Assembly: GCF_030499535.1 (NCBI RefSeq)
Contig: NZ_JASTLB010000001.1
Span: 5,022,001-5,086,000 of the forward strand
Direction of reading: 5' to 3'
Source of the DNA: Streptomyces sp. TG1A-8
Lineage (GTDB): Bacteria; Actinomycetota; Actinomycetes; Streptomycetales; Streptomycetaceae
Length of the DNA stretch: 64,000 nucleotides
Part shown: in pieces, positions 35,506-43,915 of the stretch
Layout: every line of letters starts with the position of its first letter
Numbering within the stretch: the stretch's first letter is position 1
Made by a program: the position numbers and the translations under genes
Notes under the pieces: model-generated
The model's database searches: none
What the model was told of the DNA's origin: nothing
The model's input: the letters and a program-made list of their open reading frames with translations, nothing else

Positions 35506-36369
35506 GTGGCACGGCGCAAGGACATCGACGGGTCGATCAGCGTCCCCGACTTCTACGGCAAGGAGTTGCGGTGGAAGCGGGAGGCCGCCGGGCTGTCCCT
35601 GGAGCGGCTGGTCGAGGGCAGCTTCTACGGCAAGTCCCACCTGAGCGACATCGAGCACGGCAAGCGGCGGATGCCGGTGGAGCTGGCCCGGCACGTGGAC
35701 CGGGTGCTGGGGACGGACGGGTACTTCGAACGGCACTGCGAGGACGTGCGGCGGGCGCGGAGGGGGCCGCACGCCGCGTACTTCGAGAAGGCCCTGGAGG
35801 CCGAGAGGTACGCGGAATCCATCGAGCTGTGGTCCCCGAGCACTCTGCCGGGGTTGCTTCAAACGGCCCCGTACGCGCGAACGCTGGTCAGGTCCGCGCA
35901 TCCGGCGGCCTCCGACGAGTGGGTCGAGGAGAAGGTGCGGGCCCGGATCGACCGCGCGTGCCTTTTCGACCACGACCCCTTCGTCCCGGATTACTGGGCG
36001 ATCCTGCACGAGTCGTTGCTCACCGATTCGATCGTGTCGCCGGGGGAGATGGCCGGCCAGCTCGACCGGATCGTGGAGCTGACCGAGCGGCGGCGGATCG
36101 TTCCGCAGATCGTTCCGCGGAAGTGCGGGGCGTATCCGCTGATGGCGGCCTCCGTCATGATCATGACCTTCCCCGACGCCCCGCCGCTGGTCTACACGGA
36201 GGCGTCCTACAGTGGGGACACCATTGATGATCCGGCCCTCGTGAAGCAGTACCGCAAGGCATACGATCGGCTCAGGGCGGTCGCACTGTCACCGGACACG
36301 TCCCTGGCCATGATCGAGTCAGCGGCAGAGGGATACCGAAATGGCGAGCAACCGGGTCGACTTGAGTGA
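35506..36369 (+). CDS. XRE family regulator with DUF5753 domain
   Basis: This 287-aa protein has an N-terminal helix-turn-helix (ELRWKREAAGLSLERLVEGS, then KSHLSDIEHGKRRMP, residues about 15-55) and a large C-terminal DUF5753 domain marked by YFEKALEAERYAESIELWSP, STLPGLLQTAPYAR and ERRRIVPQIVP. Such regulators typically act with the DUF397 protein encoded next, which overlaps here by 29 bases in a different frame; the pair behaves like a toxin-antitoxin-related or developmental switch in studied cases. The GTG start has only a weak ribosome site. The target is probably the divergent promoter region. Confidence 0.9.
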   Translation: MARRKDIDGSISVPDFYGKELRWKREAAGLSLERLVEGSFYGKSHLSDIEHGKRRMPVELARHVDRVLGTDGYFERHCEDVRRARRGPHAAYFEKALEAERYAESIELWSPSTLPGLLQTAPYARTLVRSAHPAASDEWVEEKVRARIDRACLFDHDPFVPDYWAILHESLLTDSIVSPGEMAGQLDRIVELTERRRIVPQIVPRKCGAYPLMAASVMIMTFPDAPPLVYTEASYSGDTIDDPALVKQYRKAYDRLRAVALSPDTSLAMIESAAEGYRNGEQPGRLE

Positions 36370-36556
36370 CGCGCTCTGGTTCAGGAGCAGTTACAGCAAC
36401 GGCGACGGCGGAGAGTGCGTCGAGGTTGCGGGCAACCTCCCCGGTATCGTCCCCGTACGGGACTCCAAGGCTCCGGACGGGCCGGTGCTGACCCTCCGCG
36501 CCGCCGCCTGGGCGCCCTTCGTCGCCGCGCTCAAGGAGCGGCACGGCGTGCGCTGA
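36341..36556 (+). CDS. DUF397 domain protein
   Basis: This 71-aa protein has the full DUF397 signature: ALWFRSSYSNGDGGECVEVA, VPVRDSKAPDGPVL and AWAPFVAAL. It starts inside the end of the XRE gene (29-base overlap), which implies coupled expression. DUF397 proteins are small partners of DUF5753 XRE regulators in actinobacteria. Ribosome site GGGA is weak. A hairpin terminator follows after about 14 bases. Confidence 0.92.
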   Translation: MASNRVDLSDALWFRSSYSNGDGGECVEVAGNLPGIVPVRDSKAPDGPVLTLRAAAWAPFVAALKERHGVR

Positions 36557-36569
36557 GCGGGCGACCCGC

Positions 36570-36591
36570 GGGGCACCGGGGGCGGTGCCCC
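36570..36591. terminator. Hairpin shared by DUF397 gene and nadE
   Basis: GGGGCACCG (36570-36578) pairs with CGGTGCCCC (36583-36591), a 9-bp stem with a GGGG loop. It stands between two convergent stops (36556 and 36635). Confidence 0.7.
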
Positions 36592-36634
36592 GGTGCCCCG
36601 GTTTCCCGGGCCGGACGGACGGGCGGGACCGGCG

Positions 36635-38389
36635 TCACGCCGTCTCGCGCCAGCCGTTCGTGATCGGCAGCCGGCGGTCCTTGCCGAAGCCCTTGGCCGA
36701 GATCTTCGTGCCCGGCGGGTACTGGCGGCGCTTGTACTCCGCGGTGTCGACCATGCGGAGCGTCTTCGTGACCAGGGCGCGGTCGAAGCCCGCCGCCACG
36801 ATCTCGTCGGCGCCCTGGTCCCGGTCGACGTACCGCTCCAGGATCGCGTCCAGGACGGGGTAGTCCGGCAGCGAGTCCGTGTCGACCTGGCCGGGGCGCA
36901 GCTCCGCGCTCGGCGGCTTGCTGATCGAGTTCTCCGGGATCGGCGGGGTCTCGCCCCGCTGCCGTGCCGCCCGGTTGCGCCACTTCGCCAGCCGGAAGAC
37001 CGACGTCTTGTACACGTCCTTGATGGGGCCGTACGCGCCCACCGAGTCGCCGTAGAGGGTCGAGTAGCCCACCGCCAGCTCCGACTTGTTGCCGGGAGCC
37101 AGGACGATGTGGCCCTCCTGGTTGGAGATCGCCATCAGCAGCGTGCCGCGCAGCCGTGACTGGAGGTTCTCCTCGGCCAGGCCCGTCAGGCCCACCGCCC
37201 CCATGTACGCGTCGAACATGGGCTCGATCTCCACGGTGCGGTAGTTCAGCCCCGTGCGCCGGGCCAGTTCCGCCGCGTCGCCCCTGGAGTGGTCCGAGGA
37301 GTACTTCGACGGCATCGAGACGCCGTACACGTTCCGCGCTCCCACCGCGTCGCAGGCGATGGCGGCGACCAGCGCCGAGTCGATGCCGCCGGACAGGCCG
37401 ATCAGGACGGACGTGAAGCCGTTCTTCGTGACGTAGGCGCGCAGGCCGGTCACCAGCGCCGAGTAGACCTCCTCGTCGTCCTCCAGGCGCTCGGCGTACC
37501 CACCCGTCAGGGTGGGCTCGTACGCCGGCAGCGGCTCCTCGGACAGGACCACCCGCTCGATGCGCAGACCGTCGTCCACCACGCCCGTGGGCGCCCCGGG
37601 CCGGGCCGCCGGCAGGTCCAGGTCCAGGACCGTGCAGCACTCGGCGAACTGCGGCGCCCGGGCGATCACCTCGCCGTCCGCGCCGACCACGATCGAGTCG
37701 CCGTCGAAGACCAGTTCGTCCTGCCCGCCCATCATGGCGAGGTAGGCGGTGGTGCAGCCGGCCTGCTGCGCCCGCTTGCGGACCAGCTCCAGGCGGGTGT
37801 CGTCCTTGTCGCGCTCGTAGGGGGAGGCGTTGACCGAGATCAGCAGGCCCGCCTGCGCCGAGCGGGCGGCCGGCACCCGGCCGCCGTCCTGCCACAGGTC
37901 CTCGCAGATCGCGAGCGCCACGTCGACGCCGTGCACGCGGACCACGGGCATGGTGTCACCGGGCACGAAGTAGCGGAACTCGTCGAAGACGCCGTAGTTC
38001 GGCAGGTGGTGCTTGGCGAAGGTCAGGACCACCTCGCCGCGGTGCAGGACCGCCGCCGCGTTCTGCGGGGCGCCGGCCGGCTGGCCGTACTTCGGCTGCG
38101 CGGTCTCGCAGCGGTCCAGGTAGCCGACGATCACCGGCAGCTCGCCGTGGCCCTCCTCGGCCAGCCGGGCGGCCAGGGAGCGCAGGGCGGCGCGGGAGGC
38201 TTCCACGAAGGACGAGCGGAGCGCCAGGTCCTCGACGGGGTACCCGGTCAGCGCCATCTCCGGGAACGCCACCAGGTGCGCTCCCTGCTCGGCGGAGTGC
38301 CGGGTCCAGCGGACGATCGACTCGGCGTTCGCGGCGATGTCACCGACGCGGGCGTCGATCTGATTCAGGGCGAGACGAAGTTGAGGCAC
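36635..38389 (-). CDS. nadE: Glutamine-dependent NAD+ synthetase
   Basis: This is the last step of NAD synthesis: amidation of nicotinate adenine dinucleotide with ammonia from glutamine. The 584-aa protein has an N-terminal nitrilase-type glutaminase (Glu in LVAFPEMALTGYP, Lys in FAKHHLPNYGVF, Cys in DVALAICEDLW) and a C-terminal ATP-pyrophosphatase domain with the P-loop LIGLSGGIDSALVA and downstream LAPGNKSELAVGYSTLYGD. GTG 38389 (VPQLRLALNQ) was chosen since TACACT lies exactly six bases upstream (38396-38401 on the minus strand), again a leaderless layout. An ATG 18 codons earlier is less likely. Confidence 0.95.
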   Translation of the reverse strand: MPQLRLALNQIDARVGDIAANAESIVRWTRHSAEQGAHLVAFPEMALTGYPVEDLALRSSFVEASRAALRSLAARLAEEGHGELPVIVGYLDRCETAQPKYGQPAGAPQNAAAVLHRGEVVLTFAKHHLPNYGVFDEFRYFVPGDTMPVVRVHGVDVALAICEDLWQDGGRVPAARSAQAGLLISVNASPYERDKDDTRLELVRKRAQQAGCTTAYLAMMGGQDELVFDGDSIVVGADGEVIARAPQFAECCTVLDLDLPAARPGAPTGVVDDGLRIERVVLSEEPLPAYEPTLTGGYAERLEDDEEVYSALVTGLRAYVTKNGFTSVLIGLSGGIDSALVAAIACDAVGARNVYGVSMPSKYSSDHSRGDAAELARRTGLNYRTVEIEPMFDAYMGAVGLTGLAEENLQSRLRGTLLMAISNQEGHIVLAPGNKSELAVGYSTLYGDSVGAYGPIKDVYKTSVFRLAKWRNRAARQRGETPPIPENSISKPPSAELRPGQVDTDSLPDYPVLDAILERYVDRDQGADEIVAAGFDRALVTKTLRMVDTAEYKRRQYPPGTKISAKGFGKDRRLPITNGWRETA

Positions 38390-38420
38390 GCGCCCAGTGT
38401 AATCGTCAAAGAGACGCGAT

Positions 38421-38455
38421 GGGGGGCGCGGGGTGTCTGACACCCCACGCCCCCC
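38421..38455 (-). terminator. Long hairpin after the S53 peptidase gene
   Basis: GGGGGGCG and GGGGTGTC on the left (38421-38437) pair with GACACCCC and CGCCCCCC on the right (38439-38455) with one internal mismatch, giving a stem of about 16 pairs around a very short loop. It lies 16 bases past the peptidase stop and before nadE begins. Confidence 0.8.
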
Positions 38456-38470
38456 GGCCGTGCCGCTGGA

Positions 38471-40414
38471 TCAGTGGCGACGGTAGGACTGCACGTAGCC
38501 GTTCGCGGGCGTGCCCACACCGGTCACGTCGTCGTAGCCCTTCACCGCGGACAGCGAGCTGTCCTTGCCGAGGCTGCGGACCGAGGTCAGCAGGCCGTCG
38601 GTGGCGTCGTAGCCGTTGGCGAAGTCCACGCGGGCCACCGCCAGGCCGGAGCCGGTCGGGTCGTCCGTGACGTCGTGGAAGACGCCCTTCTTGCCGTACT
38701 TGGCGTAGATCGACGGGTTGGCGAAGCCGATGGCCTTGCCGCCGCGCGCCTCCTGGGACAGGGCCTGGACCGCCGCGATCACCGGCGCGGCCAGCGAGGT
38801 GCCGCCGATGCGGTACTCGCTGTACTTCTCCGTGCCGTCGGGGAAGGTCTGGGTCTGGCCGACGAGGAAGCCGGTGTTCGGGTCGGCGATGGCCGAGATG
38901 TCCGGGACGACGCGGTTGCCGGCGGCGTTGTTGGCCTGGGCGAGCGAGTCCGGGACGACACCCTTCTGGTAGTACGGCTCGGCGACGGTCGCGCTGGTGC
39001 CGCCGCCCGCGCCCGAGGTGAAGGCGCCGGGGAAGTTCGTCCAGCTCTTGCCGTCGGCCGACAGCGAGGCCTTCTCGGTGCCCCAGCCGGTCTCCCACAG
39101 GTACGTGTCGCCCTTGCCGACGGCCAGCGAGGTGCCGCCGACCGCGGTCACCCACGCCGAGTTGGCCGGGGTGTCGACCTGCTTGGTCCCGGTGTTGGCG
39201 ACCTCGTCGCCGTTGTCGCCGGAGGAGAAGTAGAAGCCGATGCCCTGGACCGCGCCCAGCTGGAAGACCTGGTCGTAGGCGGCCGCGAGGTCCGGCGTCT
39301 GGTTGGCCTCGATGTCGCCCCAGGAGTTGGAGACGATGTCGGCCAGGTGGCTGTCGACGACCTTGCTGAGCGAGTCGAGCAGGTCGTCGTCGTAGCAGGA
39401 CGCGGCGCCCACGTAGGTGACGTCGGCGTTCGGCGCGACCGCGTGCACGGCCTCGACGTCGAGGGTCTCCTCGCCGTACCAGCCGGCCGCCCCGCACTCC
39501 TCGGTCTTCGTGTAGTTCTTCGGCAGCACCTGGTGCAACTGGCCGGTCTTCCAGGCCGCGTCGCCGTTCTTGTGCGCGTAGGTGCCCGCGTCGTAGGCGA
39601 TGGTCGGCGAGGCGTACGCGTCGGTGATGGCGATGCGCACCTTCTCGCCGGTGTAGCCGCCCGCCCCGTAGGCGGCGCGGAGCTGCTTGCCGGTGTAGCC
39701 CTTGACCGCGTACGGGATCTGCTTGCCGTACGCGCTCGGCAGCGTGCTCGCGACGTCGGAGCCGTAGTACGAGGAGAACGGCCCGGCGTTCTTGAACACG
39801 GCGTCCGGCGGCGGAAGCTGGTCGTCGTGGTCCGACTTGTGCGGCGCGTTGTCCAGGCCGGTGACGGTGAGGACGGCGCCCTTCAGGTCCGCCGGCGCCG
39901 TCGCGTTCTGCGCGGGGGCGCGGTAGGTCTTCGAACCCTTGGCGAAGTTGTGCAGCTGGGTGCCGAACGCCTTCTCGGCGGCGGCCACGTCACCGGAGAC
40001 GGCGACGTAGTGCGAGGTGACCCCGGTGACCGTCAGACCGGCCGACGTCAGCCAGGACTTGACGGCGGCCACCTGGGCCTTGGTGGCCCCGAAGCGGGCC
40101 TGCGCCTTCTTGGCGCTCAGGTACTTGCCGTACAGCGGCGAGCTGGGGTCGGACACGGCCTTGGCGTAGGCGGCGAGGCCGGACGCGTCCCGGCCGGCCA
40201 GGTACACCCGGGCCTTGACCTGGGCGCTGTCCGCGGTGGCGCCCTTGTCCGCCTTGGCCGTGGCCCAGGCGGGCTTGGTGCCCTTGAGCGCGTTGCGGGC
40301 CGGGCCGTCCGCGGCGTGCGCCGCGGGTATGCCGAGCGCCAGCGCGCCGACGACCATGGGCAGTGTCGCTGCCATGCTCACGCCGGCACGCATCTTGGCG
40401 CGGTTGGATCTCAT
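38471..40414 (-). CDS. Secreted sedolisin-type serine peptidase (S53, kumamolisin-like)
   Basis: This 647-aa exported acid-type protease has a signal peptide of about 33 residues (MRSNRAKMRAGV to AAHAAD), a pro-domain (about 40-210, with YLSAKKAQARFG and FGTQLHNF) and the catalytic domain. The triad is Glu and Asp in EETLDVEAVHA and Ser540 in RIGGTSLAAP. The oxyanion Asp is in the SNSWGD region. The end has HDVTDDPTGSG-like residues for the calcium site. ATG 40414 is preceded by AGGGGG. It would be secreted and self-activated to digest external protein. A short ATGCG-TTT-CGCAT hairpin (40428-40440) lies in its leader. Confidence 0.93.
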   Translation of the reverse strand: MRSNRAKMRAGVSMAATLPMVVGALALGIPAAHAADGPARNALKGTKPAWATAKADKGATADSAQVKARVYLAGRDASGLAAYAKAVSDPSSPLYGKYLSAKKAQARFGATKAQVAAVKSWLTSAGLTVTGVTSHYVAVSGDVAAAEKAFGTQLHNFAKGSKTYRAPAQNATAPADLKGAVLTVTGLDNAPHKSDHDDQLPPPDAVFKNAGPFSSYYGSDVASTLPSAYGKQIPYAVKGYTGKQLRAAYGAGGYTGEKVRIAITDAYASPTIAYDAGTYAHKNGDAAWKTGQLHQVLPKNYTKTEECGAAGWYGEETLDVEAVHAVAPNADVTYVGAASCYDDDLLDSLSKVVDSHLADIVSNSWGDIEANQTPDLAAAYDQVFQLGAVQGIGFYFSSGDNGDEVANTGTKQVDTPANSAWVTAVGGTSLAVGKGDTYLWETGWGTEKASLSADGKSWTNFPGAFTSGAGGGTSATVAEPYYQKGVVPDSLAQANNAAGNRVVPDISAIADPNTGFLVGQTQTFPDGTEKYSEYRIGGTSLAAPVIAAVQALSQEARGGKAIGFANPSIYAKYGKKGVFHDVTDDPTGSGLAVARVDFANGYDATDGLLTSVRSLGKDSSLSAVKGYDDVTGVGTPANGYVQSYRRH

Positions 40415-40571
40415 AGAACCCCCTGCGATGCGTTTCGCATGCATGTAGTGGTTGGTACGTCGCGGATGCGGGCGCCGGTCTGCGGCGGCGTGGGCCGGCG
40501 AGTGGATCACACGATGGGGGCCACTCTGACGATGAACCGTTCATGCCAGGGGAACGCGAAGGTCAAGAGAA

Positions 40572-40604
40572 ACCCAAGGAATCACCGGCTTGGGTGATTT
40601 GGGT
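40572..40604 (-). terminator. Hairpin after the DUF305 gene
   Basis: AATCACC (40580-40586) pairs with GGTGATT (40593-40599), and outer ACCCAA with TGGGT extends the stem with a 2-base bulge. Read on the minus strand it is followed by TTTCTCTTG, so it fits an intrinsic terminator of the DUF3105-DUF305 operon. It stands 21 bases past the stop. Confidence 0.65.
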
Positions 40605-40624
40605 CTTTCGTCCTTACGGCGGTG

Positions 40625-41254
40625 TTACGAACGGGCTTGTGCTCCGCGCTCCTTGAGCATGCCGGCCATCAACTCGATCTCCGACCGCTGGGATTCGACC
40701 ATGCCCTGCGCGAGCCTCTTCTCCACGGCCACCGTGCACTTGGCGGCACAGCCCTCGGCCATGTGGACGCCGCCCTGGTGATGGGCCGTCATCAACTGGA
40801 GGTAGAGCACCTCCGCCGGCCGGCCGCTGAGCGACCGGAGCTTGTCCAGCTCGGTGTTGGTCGCCATGCCCGGCATCAGCGCGCCGTCCTTGCCGGAGGC
40901 CATGTCGCCCATGCCCATCCAGGTCATCGGCGGCTCGGCCGACACCTTCGGCAGCCCCCACAGGTCCAGCCAGCCCAGCAGCATGCCGCGCTGGTTGGCC
41001 TGCGTCTGCGCGATGTCGTAGGCGAGCCTGCGCACTTCCTCGTCCTTCGTGCGGTCCCGCACGATGTACGACATCTCCACGGCCTGCTGGTGGTGGACCG
41101 CCATGTCCCGCGCGAACCCGGCGTCCGCCGACGCGGCGTCCGGCGTCCGCGGCCCCGGCCCGCCGTCCTCGGCGACCGCGTAGGTGATCGCGCCGGCCGC
41201 GATGAGGGCCGCCGCCGCGGCCCCCGCGGCCCAGCCGACGTGCCGCCGCCTCAC
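40625..41254 (-). CDS. DUF305 family exported protein
   Basis: This 209-aa protein has an N-terminal membrane anchor (VGWAAGAAAAALIAAGAITYAV) and the DUF305 four-helix domain. The paired metal-type motifs are FARDMAVHHQQAVEMS near the start and LMTAHHQGGVHMAEGC later, followed by KCTVAVEKR. His/Met spacing suggests binding of copper or iron. Function in vivo is unknown. The GTG at 41254 overlaps the stop of the DUF3105 gene as GTGA, so the two are translated together. DUF305 and DUF3105 genes are commonly adjacent in actinobacteria. Confidence 0.88.
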   Translation of the reverse strand: MRRRHVGWAAGAAAAALIAAGAITYAVAEDGGPGPRTPDAASADAGFARDMAVHHQQAVEMSYIVRDRTKDEEVRRLAYDIAQTQANQRGMLLGWLDLWGLPKVSAEPPMTWMGMGDMASGKDGALMPGMATNTELDKLRSLSGRPAEVLYLQLMTAHHQGGVHMAEGCAAKCTVAVEKRLAQGMVESQRSEIELMAGMLKERGAQARS

Positions 41255-41931
41255 TTCATCGCCCCACCGGTGCACGAGGCGCCCGGCTCGGGCGTCTGGT
41301 CGCCCTGGACGTAGGTGGCGAAGAACTTGTCCACCTCCGGGTTGCTCGCGCTCCCGACGGTCACCTGGTGGCCCCACGCCGACAGGATCAGCGGGGCGGC
41401 CTGGTTCTCGTACGGGCTCATCAGCGAGTACGGCGTCTTCCTCACCTTCGCCGCGAGCGCGTCCACGTCCGCCTTCGCCGCCTTGCCGGTGTACGTCACC
41501 CACACCGCGCCGTGCTCCAGCGCGTGCACGGCGTTCTCGTCCTGCACCGGCTTGGTGTAGACGTCCCCGTTGCAGTTCAGCCACACCGGGTTGTGGTTGC
41601 CGCCGACCGGCGGGTGCATCGGGTACGACACCTTGGTCGAGACGTGCGTCCGCGACAGCTTCCCGGACCACGTCCGCACCCCGTCCCTGCCGGTGACGAA
41701 GTGCCCGGAGTCCCCGGAGGAGCCGCCCTTGGAGTCGCTCGCCGCCGTGTCCTTCGAGTCCGACTGCTTGTTCACGAGCACCACGCCGCCGACGGCGAGA
41801 CCGGCGACGACCACCACGCTCGCGACGACGACGAGCACCCGGTTGCGCCGCTCGCGGGCACGCTCGGCACGCCGCATCTCCTCGATGCGCGCCTTGCGCG
41901 CCTCGGTGCTGCTGTTCTTCGCGGAACCCAT
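41251..41931 (-). CDS. DUF3105 family membrane-anchored protein
   Basis: This 226-aa protein begins with a charged N-terminus (ARKARIEEMRRAERARERR), then one membrane helix (VLVVVASVVVVAGLAVGGVVLV), a Ser/Asp linker and an outward DUF3105 domain with MHPPVGGNHNPVWLNCNGDVY, HALEHGAVWVTY and PILSAWGHQ-type segments. The conserved His and Cys residues point to metal binding, but no function is established. ATG 41931 follows GAAGGAC. First gene of the DUF3105-DUF305 operon. It is divergent from glnA2 over a 470-base gap. Confidence 0.87.
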   Translation of the reverse strand: MGSAKNSSTEARKARIEEMRRAERARERRNRVLVVVASVVVVAGLAVGGVVLVNKQSDSKDTAASDSKGGSSGDSGHFVTGRDGVRTWSGKLSRTHVSTKVSYPMHPPVGGNHNPVWLNCNGDVYTKPVQDENAVHALEHGAVWVTYTGKAAKADVDALAAKVRKTPYSLMSPYENQAAPLILSAWGHQVTVGSASNPEVDKFFATYVQGDQTPEPGASCTGGAMK

Positions 41932-42403
41932 GGGGGGAGTCCTTCGGAGGAAAGGGGACAGGGACGGTGGGGCCCGCTGATCGTAGTGGGGAAGCGGCCT
42001 CCTTCCGTAGGGAGACCGCGGGAACCGGGCGATTCGCACCGTGTATCACCCGGCGGGCCCCACCACCGCGCATCCGGCGCGGCACGCTCGGTGAGCGCCG
42101 TGGCCGCGCCGGCGGCGGACGGGGCGGCGGACGGGGAGGTGACCGGGGCCGGGGGCGCACCGGGCGGGCGCGGAGCGGCCCACACGGGGAGAGGAGGGCC
42201 ATGACGGATGCCGGTGCGAGCAGGCAAGATGGGTTCAGGAGCGGTACACCTGCCGTGGAGAGGCGTTCAGGCCGCGGACGCCCGGGCGATCGAGGTCCGC
42301 AACGCGCACGAAATGGTGTTGTGGTGGGATGCTCAGGTGCCCGGCCGCCTCCGCGTCGCACCGGGGACAGGCGGCCTGACCAGCAAGGATGGGGAAGCGG
42401 AAG
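41932..42403. other. Long non-coding gap upstream of glnA2
   Basis: About 470 bases between two divergent genes. It holds a strong ribosome-site sequence AGAGGAGG (42190-42197) directly before an ATG (42201) whose frame runs into glnA2 out of phase. A perfect dyad, GGCCGCCT (42343-42350) with AGGCGGCC (42369-42376), ends 27 bases before the glnA2 start. TATCAC (42052 region) is a possible -10 box. A GlnR-type site was looked for and not found. A long, structured leader for glnA2 is likely. Confidence 0.45.
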
Positions 42404-43765
42404 ATGGACAAGCAGCAGGAGTTCGTGCTCCGGACGTTGGAGGAGCGCGACATCCGGTTCGTACGCCTGTGGTTCACGGACGTGCTGGGCTTCCTCAAGT
42501 CCGTCGCCGTGGCCCCGGCCGAGCTGGAACAGGCCTTCGACGAGGGCATCGGCTTCGACGGCTCCGCCATCGAGGGCTTCGCCCGGGTCTACGAGTCCGA
42601 CATGATCGCCAAGCCGGACCCGTCGACCTTCCAGGTCCTGCCCTGGCGCGCGGAGGCCCCCGGCACCGCCCGCATGTTCTGCGACATCCTCATGCCGGAC
42701 GGCTCGCCGTCCTTCGCCGACCCGCGCTACGTCCTCAAGCGCGCCCTGGCCCGCACCTCCGACCTGGGCTTCACCTTCTACACCCACCCGGAGATCGAGT
42801 TCTTCCTGCTGAAGGACCGCCCGATGGACGGCTCGCGGCCCACCCCCGCCGACAACTCGGGCTACTTCGACCACACCCCGACCAACGTCGGCATGGACTT
42901 CCGCCGCCAGGCGATCACCATGCTGGAGTCCATGGGCATCTCGGTGGAGTTCTCCCACCACGAGGGTGCCCCCGGCCAGCAGGAGATCGACCTGCGCTAC
43001 GCCGACGCGCTCTCCACGGCCGACAACATCATGACGTTCCGCCTGGTCATGAAGCAGGTCGCGCTGGAGCAGGGGGTCCAGGCCACCTTCATGCCGAAGC
43101 CGTTCTCCGAGCACCCCGGTAGCGGCATGCACACCCACCTCTCCCTCTTCGAGGGCGACCGCAACGCCTTCTACGAGTCCGGTGCCGAGTACCAGCTCTC
43201 CAAGGTCGGCCGCTCCTTCATCGCCGGCCTGCTCAAGCACGCGGCCGAGATCTCCGCGGTCACCAACCAGTGGGTGAACTCCTACAAGCGCATCTGGGGC
43301 GGCTCCGAGCGCACCGCAGGCGCCGGCGGCGAGGCCCCCTCCTACATCTGCTGGGGCCACAACAACCGCTCCGCCCTGGTCCGCGTCCCCATGTACAAGC
43401 CCGGCAAGACCGGCTCCGCGCGCGTCGAGGTCCGCTCCCTGGACTCCGGCGCCAACCCGTACCTGGCCTACGCCCTCCTCCTCGCCGCCGGCCTGAAGGG
43501 CATCGAGGAGGGCTACGAACTCCCGCCGGGCGCCGAGGACGACGTCTGGGCCCTGTCCAACGCCGAGCGCCGCGCGATGGGCATCGAACCCCTCCCGCAG
43601 AACCTCGGCGAGGCCCTGACCCTCATGGAGACGAGCGACCTGGTCGCCGAGACCCTGGGCGAGCACGTCTTCGACTTCTTCCTGCGCAACAAGAAGCAGG
43701 AGTGGGAGGAGTACCGCTCCGAGGTCACCGCCTTCGAGCTGCGCAAGAACCTGCCGGTGCTGTAG
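42404..43765 (+). CDS. glnA2: Glutamine-synthetase-like enzyme GlnA2 (gamma-glutamylpolyamine synthetase type)
   Basis: This 453-aa ATP-dependent ligase has the glutamine synthetase fold: an N-terminal beta-grasp with RFVRLWFTDVLGFLKSVAV, GFDGSAIEGF, the metal site THPEIEFFLL, the HHEGAPGQQEIDL segment, GSGMHTHLSLF (glutamate/ATP) and RVEVRSLDSGANPYLAYA. Sequence and length agree with Streptomyces GlnA2, reported to glutamylate polyamines rather than make bulk glutamine. That role is taken from the family. The loop that carries the GlnE adenylylation site in true GlnA reads GYELPPGAEDDVW and keeps a tyrosine. ATG 42404 gives the family length. GGGGAAGCGGAAG supplies the ribosome site. Confidence 0.9.
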   Translation: MDKQQEFVLRTLEERDIRFVRLWFTDVLGFLKSVAVAPAELEQAFDEGIGFDGSAIEGFARVYESDMIAKPDPSTFQVLPWRAEAPGTARMFCDILMPDGSPSFADPRYVLKRALARTSDLGFTFYTHPEIEFFLLKDRPMDGSRPTPADNSGYFDHTPTNVGMDFRRQAITMLESMGISVEFSHHEGAPGQQEIDLRYADALSTADNIMTFRLVMKQVALEQGVQATFMPKPFSEHPGSGMHTHLSLFEGDRNAFYESGAEYQLSKVGRSFIAGLLKHAAEISAVTNQWVNSYKRIWGGSERTAGAGGEAPSYICWGHNNRSALVRVPMYKPGKTGSARVEVRSLDSGANPYLAYALLLAAGLKGIEEGYELPPGAEDDVWALSNAERRAMGIEPLPQNLGEALTLMETSDLVAETLGEHVFDFFLRNKKQEWEEYRSEVTAFELRKNLPVL

Positions 43766-43851
43766 GGCGGTTCTCCGTCGGCGCGGCTCCGTCGGCACGG
43801 CGGGCGGCGCGGGCGCCGGGTGCGGGGGGTGAGGCGGTGCGGGGGCGGGGC

Positions 43852-43867
43852 GGTGCCGTGCGGCACC
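43852..43867 (+). terminator. Hairpin after glnA2
   Basis: GGTGCCG (43852-43858) pairs with CGGCACC (43861-43867), and flanking GGGGC/GCCCC adds to the stem. It lies about 90 bases past the glnA2 stop, between convergent genes. Confidence 0.5.
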
Positions 43868-43915
43868 GGCGCCCCGCCGGGCCCTCCCGCACCCGCCGGC
43901 GGCGCGAACGGCGGA

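Noticed and set aside
42235..42390. Minus-strand reading frame with CPRCDAE opposite the glnA2 leader, possible zinc-ribbon peptide
   Set aside because: Only two cysteines, no start codon or ribosome site in a sensible place; the frame comes from antisense glnA2 itself.
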